DNA of 48,358 nucleotides from Stenotrophomonas sepilia (GCF_003244875.1 NZ_LXXZ01000088.1:1-48358); one strand, 5' to 3'. Positions 36,101 through 45,047 are shown, numbered from the stretch's first letter. The notes: generated from the letters alone by a model not told the origin. Translations and numbers: made by a program.

Positions 36101-36973
36101 TCAATGGCTGAACGCATCCGGCAGCTGGCCACCACACTTGCGGCAGTGGCGCGCATCCGGTTCATGCCCCTCCAGCCCGCAATGCGGGCAGCCGCGGGCA
36201 TCGCGGCGCGCGGCCAGTTCGGCTTCGCGCATGGTGCTGGCCAGTTCGGCGGTGTAGATGCCGGTGGGCACGGCGATGATGCTGTAGCCGATCAGGATCA
36301 GCACCGAGGTGACGAAGCGGCCAAGCACGGTCTGCGGCACGATGTCGCCGAAGCCGACCGTGGCCATGGTCACCACCGCCCAGTACATGCTGGCCGGGAT
36401 ATTCGTGAAGCCGTGTTCGGGGCCCTCGATCACGTACATCAGCGCGCCGGCGATGATGGTGATGGTGATCACCGTGAACAGGAACACCAGCACCTTGCGC
36501 CGGCTGCGCCACAGCGACGTCATCAGGACGCCGCTTTCCTCGATGTAGCGGGTCAGCTTGAGGATGCGGAACACGCGCAGGATGCGCAGCGCACGCACCA
36601 CCAGCAGGCTCTGCGCGCCCGGGATGAACATCGACAGGTAGGCGGGCAGGATCGACAGCAGGTCGATGATGCCCCAGATGCTCACCGCGTAGCGCAGCGG
36701 GCGCTTGACCACCGCCAGGCGCAGCAGGTACTCGGCGGTGAAGATGATGGTGAAGCCCCATTCCAGGATGTACAGGCCGGTGGACCACTCGGCATGCAGG
36801 TGCTGCACGCTGTCGATCATCACCACCAGGATGCTGGCGACGATCGCCACCACCAGGATCAGGTCGAAGTTGCGCGAGGGCCGCGAGTCATGGCGGTAGA
36901 TGATGTCGAACCACCGACGGCGCCAGCCGGTCTCGGTGGCGGGGTTGAGCTGGGGGGCGGAAAACGGTCGCAT
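36101..36973 (-). CDS. Voltage-gated-type potassium channel with C-terminal zinc-ribbon tail
   Basis: This 290-residue inner-membrane protein has six membrane segments. The S4-like helix VVRALRILRVFRILKLTRY (about 125-143) carries regular Arg/Lys residues. The pore loop holds TMATVGFGD, with filter TVGFGD at 205-210, so K+ selectivity is expected. After S6 a short helix leads to a zinc-ribbon-like tail with CPHC (262, 265) and CRKC (277, 280). The cytoplasmic tail is unusual for small bacterial channels and could sense metal or redox state. The ATG at 36973 follows the repeat-free gap to argD. The frame is open far upstream, but that part is the shadow of argD. Confidence 0.92.
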   Translation of the reverse strand: MRPFSAPQLNPATETGWRRRWFDIIYRHDSRPSRNFDLILVVAIVASILVVMIDSVQHLHAEWSTGLYILEWGFTIIFTAEYLLRLAVVKRPLRYAVSIWGIIDLLSILPAYLSMFIPGAQSLLVVRALRILRVFRILKLTRYIEESGVLMTSLWRSRRKVLVFLFTVITITIIAGALMYVIEGPEHGFTNIPASMYWAVVTMATVGFGDIVPQTVLGRFVTSVLILIGYSIIAVPTGIYTAELASTMREAELAARRDARGCPHCGLEGHEPDARHCRKCGGQLPDAFSH

Positions 36974-37036
36974 GGGCGCATTGTGCAGCAGGGGCTCCGG
37001 CGCGAGAATGGGCGTTCCTGAACCCTGCCGACTGCC

Positions 37037-38263
37037 ATGACCACCGCGACCGATCCGCTGATCTCCCTTTCGCACTATTACCTGCCGGTCTACAAGCCCC
37101 GCCAGGTGGTACTGGAGCGAGGGCAGGGCGCCCGCGTGTGGGATAGCCAGGGGCGTGAGTTCATCGACCTGGCTGCGGGTATCGCCGTGTGCGGCCTGGG
37201 CCACAACGATCCGGACCTGGTGGCCGCGCTGGTCGAGCAGGCCGGCAAGCTCTGGCACACCAGCAATGTGTTCTACAGCGCACCGCCGCTGCATCTGGCC
37301 GAGGAGCTGGTGAAGGCCAGCCGCTTCGCCGAGCGCGTGTTCCTGTGCAATTCCGGCGCCGAAGCCAACGAAGTGGCGATCAAGATGGTCCGCAAGTGGG
37401 CCTCCAGCCAGGGCCGTCCCGCCGACAAGCGGGTGATCATCACTTTCCGTGGCAGCTTCCACGGCCGCACGATGGGCGCGGTGACCGCTACCGCCCAGCC
37501 GAAGTACCAGGAAGGCTACGAGCCGCTGCCTGGCGGCTTCCGCTACATCGATTTCAACGATGAGGTGCAGCTGGAAACCGCGATGGCCGCCGGCGACGTG
37601 GCGGCGGTGATGCTGGAGCCCATCCAGGGCGAGGGCGGCGTGATGCCGGCCAAGTCCGGTTTCCTCAAGCGCGTGCGTGAACTGTGCGACCAGCACAACG
37701 CACTGCTGGTGCTGGACGAGATCCAGGCCGGCATGGGCCGTACCGGCACGCTGTTCGCGCACTGGCAGGATGATGTGGTGCCGGACATGGTCACCCTGGC
37801 CAAGGCACTCGGTGGCGGCTTCCCGATCGGCGCGATGCTGGCCGGCCCGAAGGTGGCCGAGACCATGCAGTTCGGCGCGCACGGCACCACCTTCGGCGGC
37901 AACCCGCTGGCTGCTGCGGTGGCCCGCGTGGCGCTGCGCAAGCTGGCCTCGGCAGAGATCGCCGCCAATGTCAGCCGCCAGTCGAAGGCACTGCGCGATG
38001 GCTTTGCCCGCATCAACGACGAGTTCGGTGTGTTCAGCCAAGTGCGCGGCCGCGGCCTGATGCTGGGCGCGGTGCTGGGCAAGGACTTCGCCGGCCAGGC
38101 CGGGGCGATCCTCGACCATGCCGCCGAGCACGGCCTGCTGACCCTGCAGGCCGGCCCGGACGTGCTGCGCTTCGTGCCGTCGTTGAACATCACCGACGAA
38201 GAAGTGGCCGAAGGCCTCAAGCGCCTGCGCGCAGCGATTGCGGCGTTCATCGCCGCGCGCTGA
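37037..38263 (+). CDS. argD: Acetylornithine aminotransferase
   Basis: This 408-residue class III PLP aminotransferase makes N-acetylornithine in arginine synthesis and may also serve succinyl-DAP in lysine synthesis. Motifs include CNSGAEANEVAIK, FHGRTMGAVTATAQPKY, EPIQGEGGV, LDEIQAGMGRTG and the PLP lysine in TLAKALGGGFPIGAM. The catabolic form (AstC) is very similar in sequence, and no arg or ast neighbours are present to decide. The start at 37037 is 63 bases from the divergent K+ channel gene. The gene is followed by a GTAG repeat. Confidence 0.92.
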   Translation: MTTATDPLISLSHYYLPVYKPRQVVLERGQGARVWDSQGREFIDLAAGIAVCGLGHNDPDLVAALVEQAGKLWHTSNVFYSAPPLHLAEELVKASRFAERVFLCNSGAEANEVAIKMVRKWASSQGRPADKRVIITFRGSFHGRTMGAVTATAQPKYQEGYEPLPGGFRYIDFNDEVQLETAMAAGDVAAVMLEPIQGEGGVMPAKSGFLKRVRELCDQHNALLVLDEIQAGMGRTGTLFAHWQDDVVPDMVTLAKALGGGFPIGAMLAGPKVAETMQFGAHGTTFGGNPLAAAVARVALRKLASAEIAANVSRQSKALRDGFARINDEFGVFSQVRGRGLMLGAVLGKDFAGQAGAILDHAAEHGLLTLQAGPDVLRFVPSLNITDEEVAEGLKRLRAAIAAFIAAR

Positions 38264-38280
38264 AGCCGGCAGAGGCATCT

Positions 38281-38308
38281 GTAGAGCCGAGCCTACGCTC
38301 GGCTCCAC
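38281..38308. repeat. GTAG repeat, GAGCCGAG subgroup
   Basis: GTAGAGCCGAGC-CTAC-GCTCGGCTCCAC fills the 50-base gap between the convergent argD and HAD genes. Confidence 0.85.
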
Positions 38309-38314
38309 AGTGGT

Positions 38315-38917
38315 TCACGCAATCTGGTAACGCTTCAACACCTTGCCCAAGCCACGGCCATCGCGCACGGTTTCCGCGTGCAGGCCGGCGGCGCGTGCAC
38401 CGCGCACATTGGCGAACAGGTCATCGACGAACAGCGTGCGCGAAGGCGCCACGCCGAGGGCCTCAAGCGTGCGCAGGAAGACCTCCGGTGCGGGTTTGCG
38501 CAGGCCGAAATCGGCGCTGCAGAACACGCGTCCCTGCAGCGCAGGGAACAGTTCCGGCAGCAGGGTGGGCAGCGCCTGCACCATCAGCGCGCCATTGTTG
38601 GTCAGTACCGCCAGCGGCAGCTGCAGAACCTGCAGCCGCTGCAGCACCGCGTGCTGCGGATGGCTGGCCGCTTGGCGTGCGGCGATCCAGCTGGGTACAT
38701 CGATGGTCCTGCCCAGGCACTCCCCCAGCTGCGCCAGATAGGCCGGGCCATCCAGCGTGCCGTTGTCATGCGCCGCTTCCAGTCCGCTGTCATACAGCGC
38801 GGCCTGTACGGCCTGCGTCGGAACCTGCAGTGCCTGGGCCAGATGCAGCACGCGCTGCGCGCGCTGGTACTGCACCAGCACGCCATCCACATCCAGTAGC
38901 AACAGGTCGATCCGCAT
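38315..38917 (-). CDS. HAD-superfamily hydrolase
   Basis: This 200-residue phosphatase-like protein has motif I DVDGV (LLLDVDGVLVQY, with the nucleophile Asp near residue 9), motif II LTNNGA, Lys in FGLRKPAPEVF and motif IV FVDDLFANVRGA. The helical cap lies between motifs I and II, so it is subfamily I. The sequence is like small sugar- or nucleotide-phosphate phosphatases; the substrate is not clear. The ATG at 38917 begins on strand 1. The longer open frame upstream (to 39526) is the shadow of azurin. Confidence 0.88.
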   Translation of the reverse strand: MRIDLLLLDVDGVLVQYQRAQRVLHLAQALQVPTQAVQAALYDSGLEAAHDNGTLDGPAYLAQLGECLGRTIDVPSWIAARQAASHPQHAVLQRLQVLQLPLAVLTNNGALMVQALPTLLPELFPALQGRVFCSADFGLRKPAPEVFLRTLEALGVAPSRTLFVDDLFANVRGARAAGLHAETVRDGRGLGKVLKRYQIA

Positions 38918-39040
38918 CGGTCGAGCATGCCATTGCAGTGAGTGCGCGGGAAACCCTGGAGTAGGCATGCGACAGACGGTCGCAGACGCGGCCGCAGGGG
39001 CCTGCCTAGAATGGTGCTTGAATCCGCAGGAGAGGCAACG

Positions 39041-39490
39041 ATGAAGGCTTGGTGGGTGGCAGTGGGACTGGGCGCGCTGATGCTGGCGCCGTCGGCGATG
39101 GCGCGGGTGTGTGCGGTGAGCATCGACAGCACCGACCAGATGAGCTTCAGCACTCGCGAGATCAAGCTTGCCGCCGACTGCACTGCCGTGGACCTGACCC
39201 TGCGCCATACCGGCAAGCTCGCCGCTACCGCGATGGGCCACAACTGGGTGCTGACCCGCACGGCCGATTACCAGCCGGTGGCGATGGCGGGCATGCGCAT
39301 GACCCTGGCCGACAGCTACCTGCCGAAGGCCGACAAGCGCGTGCTGGCGCACACCAAGGTGATCGGCGGTGGCGAGATCACGCGCGTGCGTTTCTCTACC
39401 CAGGGTCTGCAGAAGGGCGGTGACTACACCTTCTTCTGCTCGTTCCCCGGCCACTTCGCGATGATGAAGGGCAAGTTCGTCTTCGGTTGA
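39041..39490 (+). CDS. azu: Azurin (type I copper protein)
   Basis: This 149-residue periplasmic blue copper protein shuttles electrons to partners such as cytochromes or peroxidase. A signal peptide ends after PSAMA-R (about residue 21). Copper ligands are His67 (MGHNW), Cys133, His138 and Met142 (CSFPGHFAMM), all in the usual spacing. The disulfide Cys residues 24 and 47 also fit azurin. GGAGAGG lies 5 bases before the ATG at 39041. The stop is directly followed by the second GGGGACGG palindrome, which should end this transcript. Confidence 0.96.
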   Translation: MKAWWVAVGLGALMLAPSAMARVCAVSIDSTDQMSFSTREIKLAADCTAVDLTLRHTGKLAATAMGHNWVLTRTADYQPVAMAGMRMTLADSYLPKADKRVLAHTKVIGGGEITRVRFSTQGLQKGGDYTFFCSFPGHFAMMKGKFVFG

Positions 39491-39558
39491 AAAAAGGGGA
39501 CGGAGGGGATTAAGTCGTTTATGCACAAACGACTTAATCCCCTCCGTCCCCTTTTTTT
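39490..39558. repeat. GGGGACGGAGGGG palindrome, short-loop copy (two-way terminator)
   Basis: A near-perfect 30-bp stem (arms at 39490-39520 and 39527-39558, with AAAAAGGGGACGG at the outside) has a 6-base loop ATGCAC. It ends in TTTTTTT on the plus strand and in TTTTTT on the minus strand. It therefore terminates both azurin (plus) and hemL (minus). The arms match those at 24413-24510. Confidence 0.93.
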
Positions 39559-39562
39559 GCGA

Positions 39563-40852
39563 TCAGCCCTTGGCGGCCTTGAATGCCACGCGTGCAGCGG
39601 CGAGGGTGGCCTCGATCACGGCATCATCGTGCGCGCTGGACAGGAAACCGGCCTCGTACGCCGACGGCGCCAGGAACACGCCCTGCTCCAGCATCGCGTG
39701 GAAGAAGCGGTTGAACGCTGGGATGTCACAGGCGGTGGCCTGCGCATAGGTCTCCACCTTCTCACTGGTGAAGAACAGCCCGAACATCGCACCCACGCGG
39801 TTGGTGGTCACAGCCACGCCGGCTTCGGCGGCGGCCGCTTCCAGGCCGGCGCACAGGCGTGCAGTGCGCTCGGCCAGGTCGGCGTGGAAGCCCGGCTGCT
39901 GGATCAGTTCCAGCATCGCCAGGCCAGCGGCCATCGCCACCGGGTTGCCGCTCAGCGTGCCGGCCTGGTAGATCGGGCCGGCCGGGGCGATCTGCTGCAT
40001 CAGCTCGCGGCGCCCGCCGTAGGCGCCCACCGGCATGCCGCCGCCGATGATCTTGCCGAAGGTGGTCAGGTCCGGGGTGATGCCGTAGTGCGCCTGCGCA
40101 CCGCCGAGGGCAACGCGGAAGCCGGTCATCACTTCGTCGAAGATCAGCAGCGCGCCGTGGTTCGTGCACAGTTCGCGCAGGTGCTGCAGGTAGCCCTCGC
40201 GCGGCGGGATGCAGTTGGCGTTGCCGACCACCGGTTCGATGATCAGGCCGGCGATGTCATCGCCCTGCTGCTCGAACAGCGCAGTGGCCGCTTCGAAGTC
40301 GTTGTAGGGCAGGGTCAGGGTCAGTTCGCTCAGCCCGGCCGGGACGCCCGGCGAGGTCGGCACGCCCAGGGTCAGCATGCCGCTGCCGGCCTTGACCAGG
40401 AACGAGTCGCCGTGGCCGTGGTAGCAGCCTTCGAACTTGACGATGCGGTTGCGGCCGGTGGCGCCACGCGCCAGGCGGATCGCCGACAGGGTGGCCTCGG
40501 TGCCGGAGTTGACCATGCGCACCATCTCGCACGACGGCACCAGGCGGGTGATGGTCTCGGCCATGGTGACTTCAGCCGCGCATGGCGCGCCGAACGACAG
40601 GCCGTTGTCGATCGCCTTCTTCACCGCCTGGCGTACCGCCGGGTGGTTGTGGCCGACGATCATCGGGCCCCAGGAGCCGACGTAGTCGATGTAGCGGTTG
40701 CCGTCGACGTCGTACAGGTAGGCGCCGTCGGCGCGCTCGACGAAGAACGGTTCGCCGCCGACCGACTTGAACGCGCGCACCGGCGAATTGACGCCGCCCG
40801 GCAACAGCTGCTGGGCGCGGGAGAACAGGGCGTGGGACTGGTCGTGGTTCAT
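39563..40852 (-). CDS. hemL: Glutamate-1-semialdehyde 2,1-aminomutase
   Basis: HemL makes 5-aminolevulinate from glutamate-1-semialdehyde, the C5 route to heme. The 429-residue PLP enzyme has [49 protein letters not shown] and the PLP lysine in [17 protein letters not shown]. The ATG at 40852 follows GGATATTCCCCC. The thiE gene ends 18 bases upstream on the same strand, so the two may be one operon. Transcription ends at the strong palindrome 39490-39558. Confidence 0.97.
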   Translation of the reverse strand: MNHDQSHALFSRAQQLLPGGVNSPVRAFKSVGGEPFFVERADGAYLYDVDGNRYIDYVGSWGPMIVGHNHPAVRQAVKKAIDNGLSFGAPCAAEVTMAETITRLVPSCEMVRMVNSGTEATLSAIRLARGATGRNRIVKFEGCYHGHGDSFLVKAGSGMLTLGVPTSPGVPAGLSELTLTLPYNDFEAATALFEQQGDDIAGLIIEPVVGNANCIPPREGYLQHLRELCTNHGALLIFDEVMTGFRVALGGAQAHYGITPDLTTFGKIIGGGMPVGAYGGRRELMQQIAPAGPIYQAGTLSGNPVAMAAGLAMLELIQQPGFHADLAERTARLCAGLEAAAAEAGVAVTTNRVGAMFGLFFTSEKVETYAQATACDIPAFNRFFHAMLEQGVFLAPSAYEAGFLSSAHDDAVIEATLAAARVAFKAAKG

Positions 40853-40870
40853 GGGGGAATATCCTGGGCG

Positions 40871-41497
40871 TTACGCGAACTGGGCGAGGAAGGCGCGCTG
40901 GGTCGCGACCGGGTCTTCGGCGGCGAACACGCTGCTGACCACGGCGACCAGATCGGCGCCGGCGTCGATGATGGGACCGACATTGTCCGGCGTCAGGCCA
41001 CCAATCGCCACCCGCGGCACGCCCAGTGCGGCGCTTTGCCGCAGCAGGTCGGTATGGGCGCGGCTGGTGGTGATCTTGGTGGTGGTCGGGAAAAACGCGC
41101 CGAAGGCCACGTAGCTGGCGCCGGCGGCGACGGCCCTCTCGGCATTGGCCAGCTGGTCATAGCAGGAGGCGCCGATGATGGCCTCGGGGCCGAGCAGGGC
41201 GCGCGCGCTGGGGATGTCGCCGTCGGTACCGCCCAGGTGCACGCCCGCCGCGCCCACGGCCTTGGCCAGCGCCGGGTCGTCGTTGACGATCAGCGGCACG
41301 CCGTGGTCTGCGCACAGTGCCTGCAGCGCGGTGGCCTGTTCCCGCCGCAGCGCGTCGCTTGCGGTCTTGTTGCGGTACTGCAGCCAAGTGGCGCCCGTGG
41401 CCAGCAGCGGCGCGGTGCGGGCCAGCAGGCGTGCGGTATCGGGCTCGTCCGGGGTGATCAGGTAGACGCCGCGGGGCGCCGGGGAAGCAGAAGTCAT
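40871..41497 (-). CDS. thiE: Thiamine phosphate synthase
   Basis: ThiE joins HMP-PP and the thiazole phosphate to thiamine phosphate. The 208-residue TIM-barrel protein has YLITPDE at the start, [46 protein letters not shown] and the phosphate loop [11 protein letters not shown]. It is somewhat shorter than the average family member. It lies first in a thiE-hemL pair and is divergent from rubredoxin. Unlike thiC it has no TPP riboswitch in its leader; the gap to rubredoxin is only 67 bases. Confidence 0.95.
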   Translation of the reverse strand: MTSASPAPRGVYLITPDEPDTARLLARTAPLLATGATWLQYRNKTASDALRREQATALQALCADHGVPLIVNDDPALAKAVGAAGVHLGGTDGDIPSARALLGPEAIIGASCYDQLANAERAVAAGASYVAFGAFFPTTTKITTSRAHTDLLRQSAALGVPRVAIGGLTPDNVGPIIDAGADLVAVVSSVFAAEDPVATQRAFLAQFA

Positions 41498-41564
41498 CGA
41501 TGGCTACCGGTGAGTGGACCGCGATGGGACAATGGCGGCCCGTGAATCCAGTCCTGATTATCCG

Positions 41565-41756
41565 ATGAGCGATGCCACCCCCACCACCTTGCGCACCTGG
41601 ATGTGCGTGGTCTGCGGCTTCCTGTACAGCGAAGCGGAAGGCTTGCCGGAGGAAGGCATCGCGCCAGGGACGCGCTGGGAGGACATTCCCGAGACCTGGA
41701 CCTGCCCGGATTGCGGGGTGACCAAGGCTGATTTCGAGATGGTCGAGGTCGATTGA
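41565..41756 (+). CDS. rubA: Rubredoxin
   Basis: This 63-residue iron protein carries one Fe on four cysteines: Cys14 and Cys17 (CVVCG) and Cys47 and Cys50 (CPDCG). The aromatic/Pro-rich core ([17 protein letters not shown]) is typical. It transfers single electrons, for example to alkane hydroxylases or oxygen-detoxifying enzymes. I chose the ATG at 41565 since earlier in-frame starts (41514, 41532) give an unconserved tail. The gene is divergent from thiE, an arrangement seen in related genomes. Confidence 0.95.
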   Translation: MSDATPTTLRTWMCVVCGFLYSEAEGLPEEGIAPGTRWEDIPETWTCPDCGVTKADFEMVEVD

Positions 41757-41796
41757 TGAGGGTAGGTGTGGACTGCCGGTCCACACACCGACTCCC

Positions 41797-42642
41797 TCAA
41801 TGCAGCCGCGGCATCGGCCCGCCGAGGTCGATCAGCTTCTCGCGCAGCCACTGCGCATCGCTGGCTTCCGGGTTGCGCTTCAGGTACTGGCCCAGATCGT
41901 GCCGGGCACCGGCCAGGTACTCCAGCTGCAGGTAGGCCAGGCCGCGGTCGCGCAGCGCATCGTCCTGCTCCGGGGCCAGCTTCAGCAGGCGGTCGGCACT
42001 GCGCGCGGCGCGGTCCCACTCGCCGGCTTCGGCATACACGCCGTACAGGTTGCGCAGCATGCGCATCAGGATCGCGCGCGCGGGCGCCGGGTCGAGGATC
42101 TGCGCCAGCACCTGGTCGTCGGGCATCTGCCCGCCCAGGTGTGACTTGGCCCGCTCGCGCAGTTCGTCCACGTCCAGCGGTCGGCCACCGTTGAACGGGT
42201 CCATCACCAGCACGCCGTCGTCCACCGGCAGGCGCACCAGGAAGTGGCCGGGGAAGGACACGCCATCGAGCGGAATACCCAGCCGGCGCGCGACTTCCAT
42301 CTGGACCAGCGCCAGCGAGATCGGATTGCCCAGGCGGCGCTCGAATACCTGGTTGAGGTAGCTGTTGCGCGGGTCGTAGTACTCGTCGTGGTCGCCGCTG
42401 TAGCCCAGCTCGTCGAACAGGTGGCGGTTGATCGCCGCCATCTTCAGCGGGCTGTTGTCGATGCTCTCCACTTCCGAGCGGAGGTGCTCGACATGGCTCT
42501 GGATCAGCGCGTCGTAGGTGGACGGCTGCAGATCGGGGTATTCATCGCGCGCGATCAGCAGCGCGGTCGGCAACAGTGGCAGCGCCTCGTCTTCGAGGTC
42601 GGCCAGGGCATCCCAGTCGGGGAGTGTGATCCGGTCCTGCAT
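41797..42642 (-). CDS. SirB1-type transglutaminase-like protein with TPR tail
   Basis: This 281-residue cytoplasmic protein has a SirB1/transglutaminase-like N-terminal part: LFDELGYSGDHDEYYDPRNSYLNQV, RRLGNPISLALVQMEVARRLG, VSFPGHFLVRL and VMDPFNGG. The catalytic-like Cys of true transglutaminases is absent at the Asn-Pro-Ile-Ser region, as usual in this family. Residues about 190-275 are helical pairs of TPR type (NLYGVYAEAGEWDRAARSADRLL). The ATG at 42642 is preferred over the GTG at 42648. In other bacteria sirB1 lies near prfA/prmC/kdsA; here it is alone. Confidence 0.88.
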   Translation of the reverse strand: MQDRITLPDWDALADLEDEALPLLPTALLIARDEYPDLQPSTYDALIQSHVEHLRSEVESIDNSPLKMAAINRHLFDELGYSGDHDEYYDPRNSYLNQVFERRLGNPISLALVQMEVARRLGIPLDGVSFPGHFLVRLPVDDGVLVMDPFNGGRPLDVDELRERAKSHLGGQMPDDQVLAQILDPAPARAILMRMLRNLYGVYAEAGEWDRAARSADRLLKLAPEQDDALRDRGLAYLQLEYLAGARHDLGQYLKRNPEASDAQWLREKLIDLGGPMPRLH

Positions 42643-42698
42643 GGCCACAGACTGGCGTCATTCGCAGGCGGTTTCAAGCGGTATCGCGTGAAAAATTC

Positions 42699-42740
42699 AG
42701 GGGTCAGATGCCTTTCGCGAGCGAATGGGATCTGACCCCT
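42699..42740. repeat. GGGGTC palindrome, copy 3
   Basis: Arms AGGGGTCAGAT and ATCTGACCCCT with inner CCTTTCGCGAGCGAATGGG. It is related to copies at 19460 and 21028 but diverged in the middle. It lies upstream of the SirB1-like gene and after DUF192. Confidence 0.7.
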
Positions 42741-42747
42741 GCAGGGT

Positions 42748-42794
42748 TGCCGGCCAGCGGCCGGCACTACCGCGCGTGCCGGCCGCTGGCCGGC
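42748..42794. repeat. Pair of GTGCCGGC-type GTAG repeats
   Basis: TGCCGGCC-AGC-GGCCGGCACTAC at 42748-42770 (minus-strand GTAG) and GTGCCGGCC-GCT-GGCCGG at 42777-42794. They are placed head to head and fill the space before the DUF192 stop. Confidence 0.8.
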
Positions 42795-42802
42795 CGCATC
42801 GT

Positions 42803-43249
42803 TTACTTTTCGATGCCCGGACCGAATTTCAGCTCCGTGCCGTCCTTGAGCTGCAGCTTCTCGGCCTGGCCGGCGTTGAGTTCCAGTACATAACGCGCCG
42901 GACCGCCGCTGGGATAGGGCGGGCACATGTCGCCGGCCGAGCACGGCGGTACGTCGCGCTGCTGGCTGACCAGCCTGCGCTGGCTGTCGAAGTAAAGGAT
43001 GTCCAGCGCGATCCTGGTGTTCTTCATCCAGTACGCCTGCATTTCCTCGCGGTCGTGGATGAACAGCATGCCGTGGTCGGCCGCCATCTGGTCGCGGAAC
43101 ATCAGCCCGCGCGCGCGGGTTTCATCGTTGGTGGCCAGCTCGACCTGGTAGCGGGCGCCGTCCAGCTCGACCCAATGGCGGGCCGCGTCGGTGGCGCAGC
43201 CGGCCAGGGCCAGCAGCGGAAGCATCAGCAGCGAACGCAACAGCGACAT
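42803..43249 (-). CDS. DUF192 family lipoprotein
   Basis: This 148-residue protein has a lipobox LALAGC near residue 18 and the DUF192 core: VELATNDETRARGLMFRD, GMLFIHDREEMQAYWMKNTRIALDILYFD, and ARYVLELNAGQAEKLQLKDGTELKF. The spacing and the WMKNT motif are fully typical. The family's role is not settled. It ends the run rpiA-EVE-fau-zapA on the minus strand, 21 bases after rpiA. Confidence 0.9.
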   Translation of the reverse strand: MSLLRSLLMLPLLALAGCATDAARHWVELDGARYQVELATNDETRARGLMFRDQMAADHGMLFIHDREEMQAYWMKNTRIALDILYFDSQRRLVSQQRDVPPCSAGDMCPPYPSGGPARYVLELNAGQAEKLQLKDGTELKFGPGIEK

Positions 43250-43270
43250 CGTCAGGCTCCTTCGGAAGGG

Positions 43271-43918
43271 TCAGAGCACGACCGGCGGCTCGCCGCCGAC
43301 GATCACCACATCGGCGCGACGGCGCGCGAACAGGCCGACGCAGACCACGCCCGGCAACTGGTTGAGCTCGCGCTCCAGCTTTTCCGGATCGGTGATCTGC
43401 AAGTTGTGGATGTCCAGGATCTGGTTGCCGTTGTCGGTGACCACGCCCTCGCGCCAGGTCGGCTGGCCGCCGGTCATGTCGCGGATCTGGCGGGCGACCA
43501 GGCTGCGCGCCATCGGGATCACTTCCACCGGCAGCGGGAACCTGCCCAGCACCGGTACCTGCTTGCTCGGGTCGACGATGCAGATGAAGCGCTCGCTGGC
43601 CTCGGCAATGATCTTCTCGCGGGTCAGTGCGGCGCCGCCGCCCTTGATCAGGCACTTGTTCGGGTCGCACTCGTCGGCGCCATCGACGTACAGCGACAGG
43701 TTGCCACTGTGGTTCAGCTCGATCACCTCGATGCCGTGCTGCTTCAGGCGTGCGGTGCTCTGCTCGGAGCTGGACACGGCTCCCTTGATGCGGTGCTGGA
43801 TGCGGGCCAGGGCATCGATGAAATAGGCCACGGTGGAACCGGTGCCGACACCGACGATCATGCCGTCTTCGACGTACTCGATGGCTTTCTCGGCGGCCAG
43901 GCGCTTGGCTTCGGACAT
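43271..43918 (-). CDS. rpiA: Ribose-5-phosphate isomerase A
   Basis: This 215-residue cytoplasmic enzyme interconverts ribose-5-P and ribulose-5-P. Motifs are [54 protein letters not shown] and the C-terminal [19 protein letters not shown]. Catalytic Asp and Glu lie in DGADE and [11 protein letters not shown]. The ATG at 43918 starts the usual [15 protein letters not shown] helix; the upstream open frame overlaps the EVE gene. It is 23 bases after EVE and 21 before DUF192. Confidence 0.97.
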   Translation of the reverse strand: MSEAKRLAAEKAIEYVEDGMIVGVGTGSTVAYFIDALARIQHRIKGAVSSSEQSTARLKQHGIEVIELNHSGNLSLYVDGADECDPNKCLIKGGGAALTREKIIAEASERFICIVDPSKQVPVLGRFPLPVEVIPMARSLVARQIRDMTGGQPTWREGVVTDNGNQILDIHNLQITDPEKLERELNQLPGVVCVGLFARRRADVVIVGGEPPVVL

Positions 43919-43941
43919 GGGAAGAACTCTCAGGCGGGGAA

Positions 43942-44421
43942 TCAGGATTTCTTTTCCAGCGACAGCAGCAGCTTCCACTGCGCGGCGGTCACCGGGAACA
44001 CCGACAGGCGATTGCCCTTGGCAACCAGCGGGAAGCCCTCGCCGAGCTCGTCAGCGTGCAGCTTGATCTCGTCCAGCGCGATCACCTGCTTGAGCTTGCG
44101 GTCGAAGGCCACGTCCACCAGCATCCAGCGCGGGTTTTCGCGCGTGCTCTTGGGGTCGTGGTAGTCGGATTTCGGGTCGAACTGGGTGTCGTCCGGGTAG
44201 GCTGGGCTGGCGACGGTGGCCAGGCCGACGATGCCGGGCACCTTGGTGTTGGAGTGGTAGAACAGGATGCCGTCGCCCACCTGCATGCCATCGCGCATGA
44301 AATTGCGCGCCTGGTAGTTGCGCACCCCGTTCCAGGGTTCGACCTTGACCTTGGCCAGGTCATCGATGGAGAAGGCGTCCGGTTCGGACTTCATCAGCCA
44401 GTAGCGCTTGCGGGCGGTCAT
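43942..44421 (-). CDS. EVE-domain protein
   Basis: This 159-residue protein is one EVE domain: [16 protein letters not shown] at the start, [29 protein letters not shown], then PGIVGLATV and the end [17 protein letters not shown] domains resemble PUA/YTH folds and bind modified bases in RNA or DNA. Its ATG overlaps the fau stop (ATGA), so translation is coupled. This lone-domain form is common in proteobacteria near fau and zapA. Confidence 0.93.
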   Translation of the reverse strand: MTARKRYWLMKSEPDAFSIDDLAKVKVEPWNGVRNYQARNFMRDGMQVGDGILFYHSNTKVPGIVGLATVASPAYPDDTQFDPKSDYHDPKSTRENPRWMLVDVAFDRKLKQVIALDEIKLHADELGEGFPLVAKGNRLSVFPVTAAQWKLLLSLEKKS

Positions 44422-45011
44422 GCGTTCACGGGGGCAGCGGAGGGGAACAGGGTGCCGTCTTCGGTGCAGATCGCATCCACCGGCACGTCCCACGACGCCA
44501 CCGGCAAGGACTCGACCTGCTGCACCGCGAACGCAGCACCGACCAGCCAGGGCGGCGCCGGCCGGTCGTGGCGGAAGGCGAAGCTGCGATCATACCAGCC
44601 GCCCCCCATGCCCAGCCGACGGCACTGTGCGTCGAAACCCACCAATGGAGTCACGACCAGCGCCATCCGTTCCGGTTCCAGGGTGTCTTCCACGGCCACG
44701 TCCGGCTCGGGGATGCCATAGCGGTTGCTGGTCAGCGGCTGCCCGGGCCGCCATGGTGCGAAGCGCAGCACGTCGCCGGCCAGCACCGGCAGGCAGTAGG
44801 TGAGTCCTTCGGGCAGCTGCAGCTGCCAGCGGTGCAGGGCGATTTCGCCATCCAGCGCCCAGTAGCCGGCCACGGCGCCTTCGCGCGGGGCGAACGGCAG
44901 GGCGAGCAGGGCATCGGCAAGCGATTCGGCGGCGGCGATGCGCTCACCAGCGTTAAGGTCACGACGGCGTTGCCGCAGGTCGTGGCGCAGGGCCTGGCGC
45001 GGGTCGGTCAT
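44418..45011 (-). CDS. fau: 5-formyltetrahydrofolate cyclo-ligase
   Basis: This 197-residue enzyme (also called YgfA) converts 5-formyl-THF to 5,10-methenyl-THF with ATP. Motifs are ALRHDLRQRRRDL with basic N-terminal helix, ISNRYGIPEP-like LTSNRYGIPEP, VVTPLVGFDAQCRRLGMGGGWYDR and the end VPVDAICTEDG. The ATG at 45011 fits the family start; a TTG at 45026 is in frame but has no better site. It follows the 6S RNA gene, as in most gammaproteobacteria. Confidence 0.95.
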   Translation of the reverse strand: MTDPRQALRHDLRQRRRDLNAGERIAAAESLADALLALPFAPREGAVAGYWALDGEIALHRWQLQLPEGLTYCLPVLAGDVLRFAPWRPGQPLTSNRYGIPEPDVAVEDTLEPERMALVVTPLVGFDAQCRRLGMGGGWYDRSFAFRHDRPAPPWLVGAAFAVQQVESLPVASWDVPVDAICTEDGTLFPSAAPVNA

Positions 45012-45047
45012 GGCAGCGAGCGGCAAGGATCAGCCGTCATTGTGCCG

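Noticed and set aside
36974..38308. Possible N-terminal extension of the K+ channel frame to 38308
   Set aside because: The extension is the mirror of argD; the channel has a good own start at 36973.
39521..41545. 674-codon plus-strand frame opposite hemL and thiE
   Set aside because: Starts inside the palindrome and crosses two real genes on the other strand; no domain.
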